A stretch of DNA of 64,000 nt from Clostridium algifaecis (GTDB lineage: Bacteria; Bacillota; Clostridia; Clostridiales; Clostridiaceae), in NCBI RefSeq assembly GCF_017874415.1, contig NZ_JAGGLM010000005.1, positions 62,001 through 126,000 of the forward strand, in the 5' to 3' direction. Shown here piece by piece: positions 1-8,490 of the stretch; the stretch's first letter is position 1, and every line of letters begins with the position of its first letter. Made by a program: the position numbers and the translations under genes. A model generated the notes under the pieces. That model made no database searches, was not told where the DNA came from, and saw nothing but the letters and a program-made list of their open reading frames with translations.

Positions 1-52
1 ACATTTTTAATTTTGATAAATTAAAAATGTACCTATTAATATATAAATAGGT
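1..52 (-). promoter_or_regulatory. Two AT-rich hairpins downstream of the leftward riboswitch
   Basis: Two inverted repeats follow the riboswitch aptamer in the leftward direction. Bases 31-37 pair with 46-52 (7 bp), and bases 1-13 pair perfectly with 18-30 (13 bp, 4-base loop). They lie where the expression platform of a leftward c-di-GMP riboswitch would be. The window ends at base 1, so a following T-run or ribosome binding site cannot be seen. Terminator or antiterminator function is an inference. Confidence 0.45.
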
Positions 53-95
53 ACCAGAATATAAGTATAAATATTGATTATTAAAACTATAATTT

Positions 96-177
96 GGTAA
101 CCTGGCAGTCATAGGAAATGAATCCCTTTAGACCCATAGTTTTGCGACTTTATCTTTCGATAAATGTGCTATTATCA
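96..177 (-). promoter_or_regulatory. Cyclic-di-GMP-I (GEMM) riboswitch, leftward
   Basis: Read on the minus strand from about 177 to 96, the sequence has the order of conserved elements of the GEMM-I aptamer: a stem closed by a GAAA tetraloop, then GTCGCAAAACTATGGGTCTAA (consensus GGACGCAAAGCC followed by CCTAA, the tetraloop receptor side), then a second helix ending in CCAGGTTACC. The regulated gene lies left of base 1. The motif is somewhat divergent: the usual GCAAA before the first stem reads GCACA, and GGAC reads AGTC. Clostridia use these switches for motility, surface and adhesion genes, so the missing gene may be of that kind. No other feature is seen between 224 and the ribosome binding site at 444. 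Confidence 0.75.
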
Positions 178-194
178 ATGTAGCAATATAAATT

Positions 195-223
195 ATATTA
201 CACTAAAATTTTACAAAATTCAA
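195..223 (-). promoter_or_regulatory. Promoter for the leftward riboswitch transcript
   Basis: On the minus strand TTGAAT (218-223) and TAATAT (195-200) are separated by 17 bases. This predicts transcription starting near 188, about ten bases before the c-di-GMP aptamer. Spacing and position fit a sigma-A promoter; assigned by eye. Confidence 0.5.
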
Positions 224-455
224 TAGTAATTGCATATTATTGCAATTTATACATGAAATATTTGCATATTTTGTATAAACATTTAATCTTAAAATGTTTT
301 AAATCTGTACTGATATATTAGAGTTTTTTTAAAATTAAATCAAGTTATAAACTAAAGATTATAGTGTTTCATTAAAAATTTTATTAAAATATATTGACTG
401 CATAAATAAAAAATGTGTTACTCTTATTTTAGGATAATTTTATGGAGATGATTTT

Positions 456-1424
456 ATGGAAGCTAAAAAAGATAACATGAAAAATGAATTAAAAAGAAAC
501 TTTTCTGGATTTTTTGGAGAGTATATTATTTTTATTATTTCAGATTATATAATAGATGAAACTCTAGATACTCAAGATAAGAAGGATGCCTGGCAGAGTA
601 TTATTAAAAAGTTAAGTAATGCTGATGGTTTAGAAATAAATGATGATATGAAAAAATATATAGAAGCTGATACTATAAACTGGGATTTAATTGAGAGGTT
701 AGTTGAAAGTAGGAAGAAGCATAATCCAATGATGAATGAGGATAGTGTTTACAATTATACAGATGTACTTAATAATTTTCCAGCTACTGAAGAAGATATG
801 AATTTTTGTGAAATTTTGTTTAAATACATGAGTACTAAGAAAAATATAAAATATAAAAATTACATATGTTCGCTTATAAGTGGCGATTTAAAAATAATCA
901 GTGAAAAATATAGAAAAATTGAAGAAGAAAATACTAAATCTAAAAAGGGTATGGTTAGTTTGCCTGAAATGACTTTTGTTGCTTGTGAATATAGAAGGAT
1001 AATACCATTTGGAAGTGTTAATTATCTTATTGATGATTTTAAATCTAAAATTAATAAGATAAAAAATACTATAAATGCAGATAATATATATGTCATTAAA
1101 GGAATTAATGCCCTGCCTGAATATAAAGAGCCTAGATTTTCTATAAAAAATTTAGGGTTTTCATTTGTTGTAGGTGTGCAGGTTTCAAATGCCGAGAGTA
1201 TACCACAAGATATGAAGGTGTTTAAAGTTCCTCAGCATAGATACATATGTTATTCTTCAAAAGAAAGCGAAAATATACAAAAGTTGATTATGGATGATTT
1301 ATCCGAAATAAATTCTTTAAATGAAAAGTATAGATTATCAAATTTTCCTCTTTTAGAATTGTATGATAAGGATTATAAAGGTGAAGAAAACTCAAAATTT
1401 TATACTTATATGCCGATAGAATAG
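456..1424 (+). CDS. GyrI-like effector-binding domain protein with an unrecognised N-terminal region
   Basis: The C-terminal half, from about residue 165 (LPEMTFVACEYRRI) to the end, reads as a GyrI-like / AraC effector-binding fold: a FVVGVQVSNAESIPQDM segment, then VFKVPQHRYICYSS, and a closing Y-x-P-I strand. In this family the fold binds small molecules in regulators or drug-binding proteins. The first 160 residues are charged, helical and unrecognised; I see no clear helix-turn-helix. No signal peptide or membrane span, so probably cytoplasmic. The ATG follows GGAGATG at 444. It precedes a glycine-rich protein by 47 bases and the two may be co-transcribed. Ligand and role are unknown. 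Confidence 0.6.
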   Translation: MEAKKDNMKNELKRNFSGFFGEYIIFIISDYIIDETLDTQDKKDAWQSIIKKLSNADGLEINDDMKKYIEADTINWDLIERLVESRKKHNPMMNEDSVYNYTDVLNNFPATEEDMNFCEILFKYMSTKKNIKYKNYICSLISGDLKIISEKYRKIEEENTKSKKGMVSLPEMTFVACEYRRIIPFGSVNYLIDDFKSKINKIKNTINADNIYVIKGINALPEYKEPRFSIKNLGFSFVVGVQVSNAESIPQDMKVFKVPQHRYICYSSKESENIQKLIMDDLSEINSLNEKYRLSNFPLLELYDKDYKGEENSKFYTYMPIE

Positions 1425-1471
1425 ATAATAATATTGATGTATAAATTCAAATTATAAGGAGGCAAGTGTTA

Positions 1472-1948
1472 ATGGGATTTTTAGGCGGTGCAATTAAGAT
1501 TACAGGGAAGGTTGTAGGGAAAACTGCAGAATTTAGTATAAGGACTGTAGGAAAAACTATATCGATTGGAGTGAAGTGTGCACATAAACCAAAAATAGCT
1601 GAAAAATCAGATAAAGTTTCAAAAGGTTTGGGAAAAGTCATGTGCAAAACTGCTGAATTATCAGGAAATGAACTTGGAATTGCTATGGACAAAGTTGTTG
1701 AATATGGATCTAAAGCTGGAGGTAGTATAGGTAAATATATTGCGGAAACTAAAGGTGCAGATGAAGATCAAATAAAGAGAGCAAAGATTATAGGAAATAT
1801 TATAGGTGGCGGTGCAGTTGGACTATGCTTAGGAGATTTGGTAGGAACTGCACTTACCGGGATCTCAGCATCATCGGCTCTACATGGATTGGTGGCTGCA
1901 AAAATAGCTGTTGCAGGTGGGATAGATGGAGCTAAGAATAAAAAGTAA
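1472..1948 (+). CDS. Hypothetical glycine/alanine-rich protein
   Basis: I do not recognise this 158-residue protein. The ATG at 1472 sits nine bases after AAGGAGG (1457-1462); a GTG two codons upstream is too close to that site. The N-terminal half is basic and repetitive in character (GKVVGKTAEFSIRTVGKTIS, later GKVMCKTAELSG). The last 50 residues form two hydrophobic, glycine-rich stretches (IIGNIIGGGAVGLCLGDLVG and ALHGLVAAKIAVAGG) that could insert in or lie on a membrane, as glycine-zipper proteins do. There is no signal peptide. It follows the GyrI-like gene closely. Confidence 0.6.
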   Translation: MGFLGGAIKITGKVVGKTAEFSIRTVGKTISIGVKCAHKPKIAEKSDKVSKGLGKVMCKTAELSGNELGIAMDKVVEYGSKAGGSIGKYIAETKGADEDQIKRAKIIGNIIGGGAVGLCLGDLVGTALTGISASSALHGLVAAKIAVAGGIDGAKNKK

Positions 1949-2048
1949 ATTTCAAATAGACATAATCTAAGAAAGTGTAACTTTTAAAAGAGTTGACAAT
2001 ATAGTATGAGATTTATAGAGTTTTTTACTATTTATGGGAGGACTGTTA

Positions 2049-2789
2049 ATGAAAAAAGTTATAGCTTTAGTTATGGGAGTTTCTATAATGCTAGGAACAG
2101 GAGGCTCAGCACAGGCTAAATCAAGATATTCAGTAAATAGAATATCGGAATTAAGCAGATATGAAACTTCAATTAATATAGCAAATAATTTTACTAGTGA
2201 TAAACTCAAAAGTGTGATTATTGCAAATGAAAAAAATTTTCCTGATGCTTTATCGGGAAGTGCTTTAGCTGCAAAGGAAAACTGTCCTGTAATACTTACA
2301 GACGGAGATAGTATATCAGAACAAAATAAACCAGTAATATCTAATGCTGATATTAAAAAGTTAATGATTAGTGGAGATGAATCTTTTCAGAAAATGCTTA
2401 AAACTAATGTGGATGGAGATTCTTATATTGATTTATCAGGTATAAGTTATGCTAAAGTAAAAGATTATACTGGTTTTTATAAGTCTGTTCAGGAATATTT
2501 AAATAAAAAGTATGGGTTCAGTAATTATTATACTGATAGATTTATAAATAGTACTGTTGATTTTGCATTTACTTATGTAAATGGTGAACTTTATATGAGA
2601 TATGGAAATCCCGAACCGGCAATTATTGTGAAAAATGCTCAGATAGTATCCAAGAAATATGATGGAAATAAAGTATGTGTTAAAATAAAAGGATACTATG
2701 GTGGTGATGAGTCTACTATTGATGCTGCATTAATTTATAATGGAAATAGATGGCTTGTAGATGAGTTTAATAACTGGGGAGTAGAATAA
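2049..2789 (+). CDS. Secreted protein with one cell-wall-binding repeat 2 (CWB2)
   Basis: Start ATG at 2049 follows GGGAGG (2036-2041); an in-frame ATG at 2034 lies on top of that site and is rejected. Residues 1-24 are a typical signal peptide (MKKVIALVMGVSIMLG, cleavage near AQAKS). Residues about 30-110 match a single CWB2 unit: RISELSRYETSINIAN, then VIIANEKNFPDALSGSALAA and PVILTDGDSI. CWB2 domains anchor clostridial surface proteins to wall polymers and normally come in threes, so a single unit is unusual. The remaining roughly 135 residues look like a small lumazine-binding or NTF2-type extracellular fold by their strand pattern, but I cannot name it. Likely exported. Confidence 0.75.
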   Translation: MKKVIALVMGVSIMLGTGGSAQAKSRYSVNRISELSRYETSINIANNFTSDKLKSVIIANEKNFPDALSGSALAAKENCPVILTDGDSISEQNKPVISNADIKKLMISGDESFQKMLKTNVDGDSYIDLSGISYAKVKDYTGFYKSVQEYLNKKYGFSNYYTDRFINSTVDFAFTYVNGELYMRYGNPEPAIIVKNAQIVSKKYDGNKVCVKIKGYYGGDESTIDAALIYNGNRWLVDEFNNWGVE

Positions 2790-2873
2790 ATACTAAAAAA
2801 TTTCCACAAAAATAGATATATGTGTATAATAGTATAAAATAGTGTCCATAATATTCAAATAAGGAGGGATATT

Positions 2874-3458
2874 ATGGATATAATAAAATTACGTAAAGCT
2901 TTATTAGCAATTTTAACTATTTTAGTTTTTACGGTAAGTTGCTATATATGTATAACTAAACTTAAGAATTATAATACAAAAAAAAGTACTTATCAAGTTA
3001 GTAATGCAATAAATACAAATTCAAATTTAAATAAGACTGTTTCTGCAAAAGGAAATTTGGTATTTAAAGTTAAATACAGCAAAAGTGGAGATATTCAAAC
3101 GGAAAATGAAGAATCTGCATCAAAATTGGCTGGAAAAACTAAAAGTGAAATTGAAAGCATATACGAAAAATCAGGGTATAATGTAGATAGTTTCAACTCA
3201 CTTCAGGTAGTACTCATAAGGAATGTAGATAAATATGCTCCAAATAAATATGTAGTTGGGATAAAGGATGGTTTCATAGCCATATATAAAACAGATAAAA
3301 ATGGAAATATGTTTATAGAAGATTCTACAAGAGATGTAACTGACATAAAGACAAGCAGATTGAAACAAAAAGATATAGAACTTTTGACAAATGGAGATAA
3401 ATATTTTGAGTGTGATACACTAGAAGATGCAAAAGCACGCCTTGAAGACTATGAATAA
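2874..3458 (+). CDS. BofC-like membrane-anchored protein
   Basis: A 194-residue protein with one N-terminal membrane span (residues about 8-28, ALLAILTILVFTVSCYICI) and an exported domain. The C-terminal part carries the pattern of the BofC C-terminal domain: YVVGIKDGFIAIYK followed by DKNGNMFIEDS, then a segment ending in TLEDAKARLEDYE. In Bacillus BofC restrains the SpoIVB protease during sporulation; clostridial members lie near ruvA, as here. Strong AGGAGGG ribosome binding site before the ATG. Gene-level similarity is by motif reading only, so a different extracellular role is possible. Confidence 0.65.
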   Translation: MDIIKLRKALLAILTILVFTVSCYICITKLKNYNTKKSTYQVSNAINTNSNLNKTVSAKGNLVFKVKYSKSGDIQTENEESASKLAGKTKSEIESIYEKSGYNVDSFNSLQVVLIRNVDKYAPNKYVVGIKDGFIAIYKTDKNGNMFIEDSTRDVTDIKTSRLKQKDIELLTNGDKYFECDTLEDAKARLEDYE

Positions 3459-3477
3459 TAGCCTTTAAGGTTTTTTT
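3440..3477 (+). terminator. Terminator overlapping the end of the BofC-like gene
   Basis: CCTTGAAG (3440-3447) inside the last codons pairs with CTTTAAGG (3463-3470, one G-U), followed at once by seven T (3471-3477). The hairpin spans the stop codon of the BofC-like gene and separates it from ruvA. Confidence 0.65.
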
Positions 3478-3591
3478 ACAGTTCTATTAAATATTGCTTA
3501 CTTGAATAAAGATTTTTAAAATGATAAAGTATATTATGTTATAATATGATTATTGTGTAAAATATCATTACAATTATGGAGGAAATCTTTA

Positions 3592-4185
3592 GTGTATGAG
3601 TATATAAAGGGAACTTATGAAGGAATGAATAAAGATTATATAGTAATTGAAAACAATGGCATTGGATATAAGATAAATACATCAGGAAGTACTCTTGCTC
3701 ATATTCCTAAAGTTGGTGATGCTGTAAAGATATATATAATTCAAATAGTTAGAGAAGACTTTATTGGTTTATATGGATTTTTGACTAAGGAAGAGCTTAA
3801 TATGTTTAATTTGCTGCTTGGAGTAAATGGTATAGGAGCAAAAGCTGCACTGTCTTTATTGTCAATAACTAATGTAAATAATCTAAAGTATTCCATAATA
3901 ACTGAAGATGAAAAAACTATAATTAAAGCTCCAGGAATAGGTAAAAAAACTGCACAGAGAATTATACTTGAACTTAAGGATAAGATAGATTCAACGGAAA
4001 TAGCTGGATTTGATAAAGAATTAAATGCAGAAGAAAATAATTCTGATAATATTTCAGAAGCACTTGAGGCACTTGAGGCGCTCGGGTATTCTGAAAAAGA
4101 GGCATCTAAAGCTTTAGCTTCAATAAAAATAGGAGATTCTATTGAAGCTATAATCAAAGATGCACTTAAATTTTTAATGGGTTAG
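3592..4185 (+). CDS. ruvA: Holliday junction branch migration protein RuvA
   Basis: RuvA binds four-way DNA junctions and loads RuvB for branch migration. The protein (197 residues, normal length) starts VYEYIKGTYEGMNKDYIVIE, the conserved N-terminal OB-fold strand. I therefore choose GTG at 3592, eight bases after GGAGGAAAT, over an upstream in-frame start that adds 13 unconserved residues. Two helix-hairpin-helix segments are visible (LLGVNGIGAKAALSLL and IKAPGIGKKTAQRIILELKDK). The C-terminal RuvB-contacting domain begins near SEALEALEALGYSEKEA. ruvB follows after 16 bases, so the two form an operon that continues into queA-tgt. An extended -10 (TGTTATAAT) ending at 3545 probably drives it. 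Confidence 0.95.
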   Translation: MYEYIKGTYEGMNKDYIVIENNGIGYKINTSGSTLAHIPKVGDAVKIYIIQIVREDFIGLYGFLTKEELNMFNLLLGVNGIGAKAALSLLSITNVNNLKYSIITEDEKTIIKAPGIGKKTAQRIILELKDKIDSTEIAGFDKELNAEENNSDNISEALEALEALGYSEKEASKALASIKIGDSIEAIIKDALKFLMG

Positions 4186-4201
4186 GTTAGGTGATTAATA
4201 T

Positions 4202-5233
4202 ATGGAAGATAGAATTGTAACCCCAACTATACTAGATGGTGAAGGGCAGGGCGAGTATAGTTTAAGACCTAAAAAACTCAATGAATATATAGGACAGGAA
4301 AATGTAAAGAATAAGCTTAAAATATTTATAGAAGCTGCAAAGAATAGAAAAGAAGCCCTTGACCATGTATTACTTTATGGACCTCCGGGACTCGGCAAGA
4401 CTACACTTGCAAATATAATTGCAAATGAAATGGGTGGAAATTTAAAAGTTACATCAGGTCCTGCTATAGAAAAAGCAGGTGATTTGGCTGCAATACTTAC
4501 AAATTTAAATGATATGGATGTACTTTTTATAGATGAAATTCACAGATTAAATAGAAGTGTTGAGGAAATATTATATCCTGCTATGGAGGATTATGCTCTG
4601 GATATAGTAATAGGAAAGGGTGCTTCAGCAAAATCTATACGTCTGGATTTGCCTAAATTTACTTTAATAGGGGCAACTACTAGAGTAGGACTTTTAACAT
4701 CACCTCTAAGAGATAGATTTGGAATGCTGTGTCCTATGGAATTCTATAGTGAAAATGAATTGAGTGAAATCATAGTTAGATCAGCGGATATACTTAATGT
4801 TAAAATAGAGAAAGAGGCATCAAAGGAAATAGGGAGAAGATCTAGGGGGACACCTAGAATCGCAAATAGACTTTTAAAGAGAGTACGTGATTACTCAGAA
4901 GTTAAAGGAAATGGAACTATAGATATAGAAACCAGTAAGGCTGCATTAAAATTACTTGAAGTTGATAATGAAGGTTTTGACAGTATAGATAATAAGATAC
5001 TTAAAGCTATAATTGACAATTTTAAAGGAGGGCCTGTTGGACTTGAAACTCTTGCTTATTTTATAGGTGAAGAATTAGATACTATACAGGATGTATATGA
5101 GCCATATCTTCTTCAAAAAGGTTTCATAATAAGAACTCCAAGGGGAAGGATAGCATCAGATAGTGCATACAGGCATTTAAACAGAACTAAATCAGGTAAA
5201 AATTTAAAGCAGTCATCATTGTTTTACAAATAA
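4202..5233 (+). CDS. ruvB: Holliday junction branch migration ATPase RuvB
   Basis: Hexameric AAA+ motor that pulls DNA through the RuvA-bound junction. The 343-residue length is typical. Walker A GPPGLGKT lies at residues 60-67, Walker B LFIDEIH at 108-114, and the sensor/arginine-finger region reads [18 protein letters not shown]. The C-terminal winged-helix DNA-binding domain includes [16 protein letters not shown] and ends [15 protein letters not shown]. It sits 16 bases behind ruvA and 43 bases before queA. Confidence 0.97.
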   Translation: MEDRIVTPTILDGEGQGEYSLRPKKLNEYIGQENVKNKLKIFIEAAKNRKEALDHVLLYGPPGLGKTTLANIIANEMGGNLKVTSGPAIEKAGDLAAILTNLNDMDVLFIDEIHRLNRSVEEILYPAMEDYALDIVIGKGASAKSIRLDLPKFTLIGATTRVGLLTSPLRDRFGMLCPMEFYSENELSEIIVRSADILNVKIEKEASKEIGRRSRGTPRIANRLLKRVRDYSEVKGNGTIDIETSKAALKLLEVDNEGFDSIDNKILKAIIDNFKGGPVGLETLAYFIGEELDTIQDVYEPYLLQKGFIIRTPRGRIASDSAYRHLNRTKSGKNLKQSSLFYK

Positions 5234-5276
5234 GAGTTAAAAGACATCATGAATCAAACGAAATGGAGTGAACAAT

Positions 5277-6302
5277 TTGAAAATTACAGAATTTGATTAT
5301 TACCTACCAAAAGAATTAATTGCTCAATACCCTCTCCAAAAGAGAGATGAAGCGAGACTTATGGTACTTGATAAGAAAACAGGAAATATAGAACATAAGG
5401 TATTTAAGGATGTAATAGATTATATTGAGCCTGGAGATTGTCTTGTGTTAAATGATACCAGGGTTTTACCGGCAAGGCTTATAGGATCTAAAGAGGGCAG
5501 TGGCGGTAAAATGGAAATATTACTTCTTAAAAGGCTGCCAGACGGTACATGGGAAACTTTAGTTAAACCCGGAAAAAGAGCAAAAGTTGGAAGTAGGTTT
5601 GATTTTGGAGACGGAGAGTTAAAGGCAGAAATAGTTGAAGTTAAAGAGGATGGAAATAGGATAGTTAAATTTGAATATGAAGGAATATTTGAGGAAGTTC
5701 TTGACAGGCTTGGACAAATGCCGCTTCCACCTTATATAAAGGAAAAACTAGAAGATAAGGAAATGTATCAGACAGTATATTCAAAAGAAGAGGGATCGGC
5801 AGCAGCACCTACAGCAGGTCTACATTTTACAAAAGAACTGCTAAAAAAAATAGAAGATAAAGGAGTTATAATAGCATTTTTGACTCTACATGTTGGACTT
5901 GGAACTTTCAGACCAGTTAAGGTTGAAAATATAGAAGATCACGATATGCATTCAGAGTATTATTCCATGACAAAAGAAACGGCAGACAAGATAAATAAGG
6001 CTAAAGAAAGCGGCCACAGGATAATTTCAGTAGGCACTACATCATGCAGGACACTTGAGACTATTGGATATGAAAATGGAAGAGTAAAGGAGCAATCGGG
6101 TTGGACGGATATATTCATATATCCTGGATATAAATACAAAGTTGTAGATAATCTTATAACAAATTTTCATTTACCTGAATCTACACTAATAATGCTGGTA
6201 AGTGCACTTTGTGGAAGAGATAAAATAATGAATGCTTATAAAATTGCAGTCGATGAAAAATATAGATTTTTTAGCTTTGGAGATGCTATGTTCATAAAGT
6301 AA
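5277..6302 (+). CDS. queA: S-adenosylmethionine:tRNA ribosyltransferase-isomerase QueA
   Basis: QueA transfers the ribosyl part of SAM to preQ1 in tRNA, giving epoxyqueuosine. The protein begins [19 protein letters not shown] when translation starts at TTG 5277, eight bases after GGAG (5265-5268); a GTG at 5268 overlaps that ribosome binding site and is less likely. Characteristic segments are [36 protein letters not shown] and the C-terminal [19 protein letters not shown]. Length 341 is normal. tgt, which acts one step earlier, follows after 15 bases, so these two queuosine genes are translated together. Confidence 0.95.
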   Translation: MKITEFDYYLPKELIAQYPLQKRDEARLMVLDKKTGNIEHKVFKDVIDYIEPGDCLVLNDTRVLPARLIGSKEGSGGKMEILLLKRLPDGTWETLVKPGKRAKVGSRFDFGDGELKAEIVEVKEDGNRIVKFEYEGIFEEVLDRLGQMPLPPYIKEKLEDKEMYQTVYSKEEGSAAAPTAGLHFTKELLKKIEDKGVIIAFLTLHVGLGTFRPVKVENIEDHDMHSEYYSMTKETADKINKAKESGHRIISVGTTSCRTLETIGYENGRVKEQSGWTDIFIYPGYKYKVVDNLITNFHLPESTLIMLVSALCGRDKIMNAYKIAVDEKYRFFSFGDAMFIK

Positions 6303-7448
<1,146 letters not shown>

Positions 7449-7464
7449 TGAGGAGGTATAATTA

Positions 7465-7746
7465 ATGAAAAATTTAGGATCGTTTTTACCACTTTTAGTT
7501 GTGATTGTAGTTTGCTATCTTTTTATGTTTTTGCCTGAAAGTAAGAGAAGAAAGAAATATAATAAGATGATTAGCGAGCTTAAAGTTAATGATCAAATTG
7601 TAACAAAGGGTGGCATGATTGGAAAAATAATAAACATACAGGAAAAGGAAATTACAGTTCAGACTGGTCCTGACAGAGTTAAAATAAAGCTTACTAAAAA
7701 TAGTATATTCAACGTGTTATCTGATAAAACAAAAGAAGATAAATAA
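7465..7746 (+). CDS. yajC: Preprotein translocase subunit YajC
   Basis: Small single-span membrane protein that associates with SecDF at the Sec translocon. Residues about 5-22 are the membrane span (SFLPLLVVIVVCYLFMFL), followed by the family pattern PESKRRKKYNKMISELKVNDQIVTKGGMIGKI. Length 93 is normal. secD and secF lie 2.2 kb downstream, separated by the SCIFF cassette. Confidence 0.93.
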   Translation: MKNLGSFLPLLVVIVVCYLFMFLPESKRRKKYNKMISELKVNDQIVTKGGMIGKIINIQEKEITVQTGPDRVKIKLTKNSIFNVLSDKTKEDK

Positions 7747-7754
7747 TAAGTAAT

Positions 7755-7800
7755 AAAGCACCTTTTATCTACATAGATACTATTAGATGGGAGGTGTTTT
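7755..7800 (+). promoter_or_regulatory. Hairpin enclosing the ribosome binding site of the next gene
   Basis: Bases 7755-7767 can pair completely with 7788-7800 (13 bp including several G-U pairs), and four further pairs extend it inward (7768-7771 with 7784-7787). The right arm contains GGGAGG, the ribosome binding site of the gene starting at 7804, and ends in TTTT followed by ATTA. It may be a weak terminator after yajC, a translational lock on the next gene, or both. Confidence 0.5.
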
Positions 7801-7803
7801 ATT

Positions 7804-8172
7804 ATGGAAAAGTACAATAATTATATTCCTACTGCAGAAGGGGTACTTAGGAGTTTCATAGTTACCGTACTTATGCTTTTAATATTTGCTGTAGTTATGA
7901 CATTTATTGAAGTAAATGAATATATAAGTTCTATCTTTTATATCGTTACAACTATTTTAAGTATAATGTATGGAGCCATATATGCAGCGGAAAAAATAAA
8001 AAGAAAAGGGTGGCTTGTGGGGATTATAGTTGCAATTATGTATATAACTATACTTTATATGGTTTCTATTATTTCTGGAAATTCATTTGTTATAGGGGCA
8101 GATGGTATTAAAAGGTTTGCACTTGCAATTGTAGTAGGCAGTATATCCGGTATGATTGGTGTGAACTTATAG
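7804..8172 (+). CDS. TIGR04086-like four-span membrane protein
   Basis: A 122-residue integral membrane protein with four predicted spans: residues about 14-32 (FIVTVLMLLIFAVVMTFI), 38-60, 70-90 and 100-122. The short EKIKRKGWLVGI cytoplasmic loop and the final glycine-rich span GIKRFALAIVVGSISGMIG resemble the TIGR04086 family found beside yajC and SCIFF genes in clostridia. No function is known to me. Its ribosome binding site lies inside the hairpin at 7755-7800. Confidence 0.7.
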   Translation: MEKYNNYIPTAEGVLRSFIVTVLMLLIFAVVMTFIEVNEYISSIFYIVTTILSIMYGAIYAAEKIKRKGWLVGIIVAIMYITILYMVSIISGNSFVIGADGIKRFALAIVVGSISGMIGVNL

Positions 8173-8233
8173 TTAAAAGTATGTGAACACACAGTATATC
8201 TTGCTTTATAAACTTTATTTTACATGCAATTTA

Positions 8234-8242
8234 TGTTATAAT
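8234..8242 (+). promoter_or_regulatory. Extended -10 promoter for the SCIFF gene
   Basis: TGTTATAAT (8234-8242) is an extended -10 element 33 bases before the scfA start codon. The matching -35 region (TTTATT near 8214-8219) is weak, which is usual for extended -10 promoters. Confidence 0.5.
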
Positions 8243-8274
8243 CAAACAGAAATCTTATGAATGGGGGAAATTAA

Positions 8275-8412
8275 ATGAAACATATAAGAACTATAAATGA
8301 TTCTAATATAAAAGATAGTTTAAAAAAACCAGGCTGCAAAGAATGTGCTAATTCTTGCCAATCAGCATGTAAGACTTCTTGCACAGTTGCTAATTTAGCA
8401 TGTGAAAACTAG
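8275..8412 (+). CDS. scfA: Six-cysteine SCIFF ribosomal peptide precursor
   Basis: A 45-residue peptide matching the 'six cysteines in forty-five residues' family. It starts MKHIRTINDSNIKDSLKKPG and has Cys at 21, 24, 28, 32, 36 and 43. The leader (about residues 1-20) is bound by the maturase, which crosslinks a cysteine to a downstream residue by a thioether bond. A good GGGG ribosome binding site precedes the ATG. The maturase is the next gene. The final product and its function are not known; conservation across Clostridia suggests a basic role rather than an antibiotic. Confidence 0.95.
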   Translation: MKHIRTINDSNIKDSLKKPGCKECANSCQSACKTSCTVANLACEN

Positions 8413-8460
8413 CATAAACTTAAGGCAGTAACTTATGTTACTGCCTTAAGTTTATGTTTT
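8413..8460 (+). terminator. Strong hairpin between SCIFF peptide and maturase genes
   Basis: Bases 8413-8432 pair perfectly with 8437-8456: a 20-bp stem with a 4-base loop (TTAT), followed by TTTT. It begins directly after the scfA stop codon. Such a hairpin should stop most transcripts and stabilise the short scfA mRNA, making peptide in excess over enzyme. Confidence 0.85.
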
Positions 8461-8490
8461 AAACAAATATTATTCTAGGAGGAAAAAATT

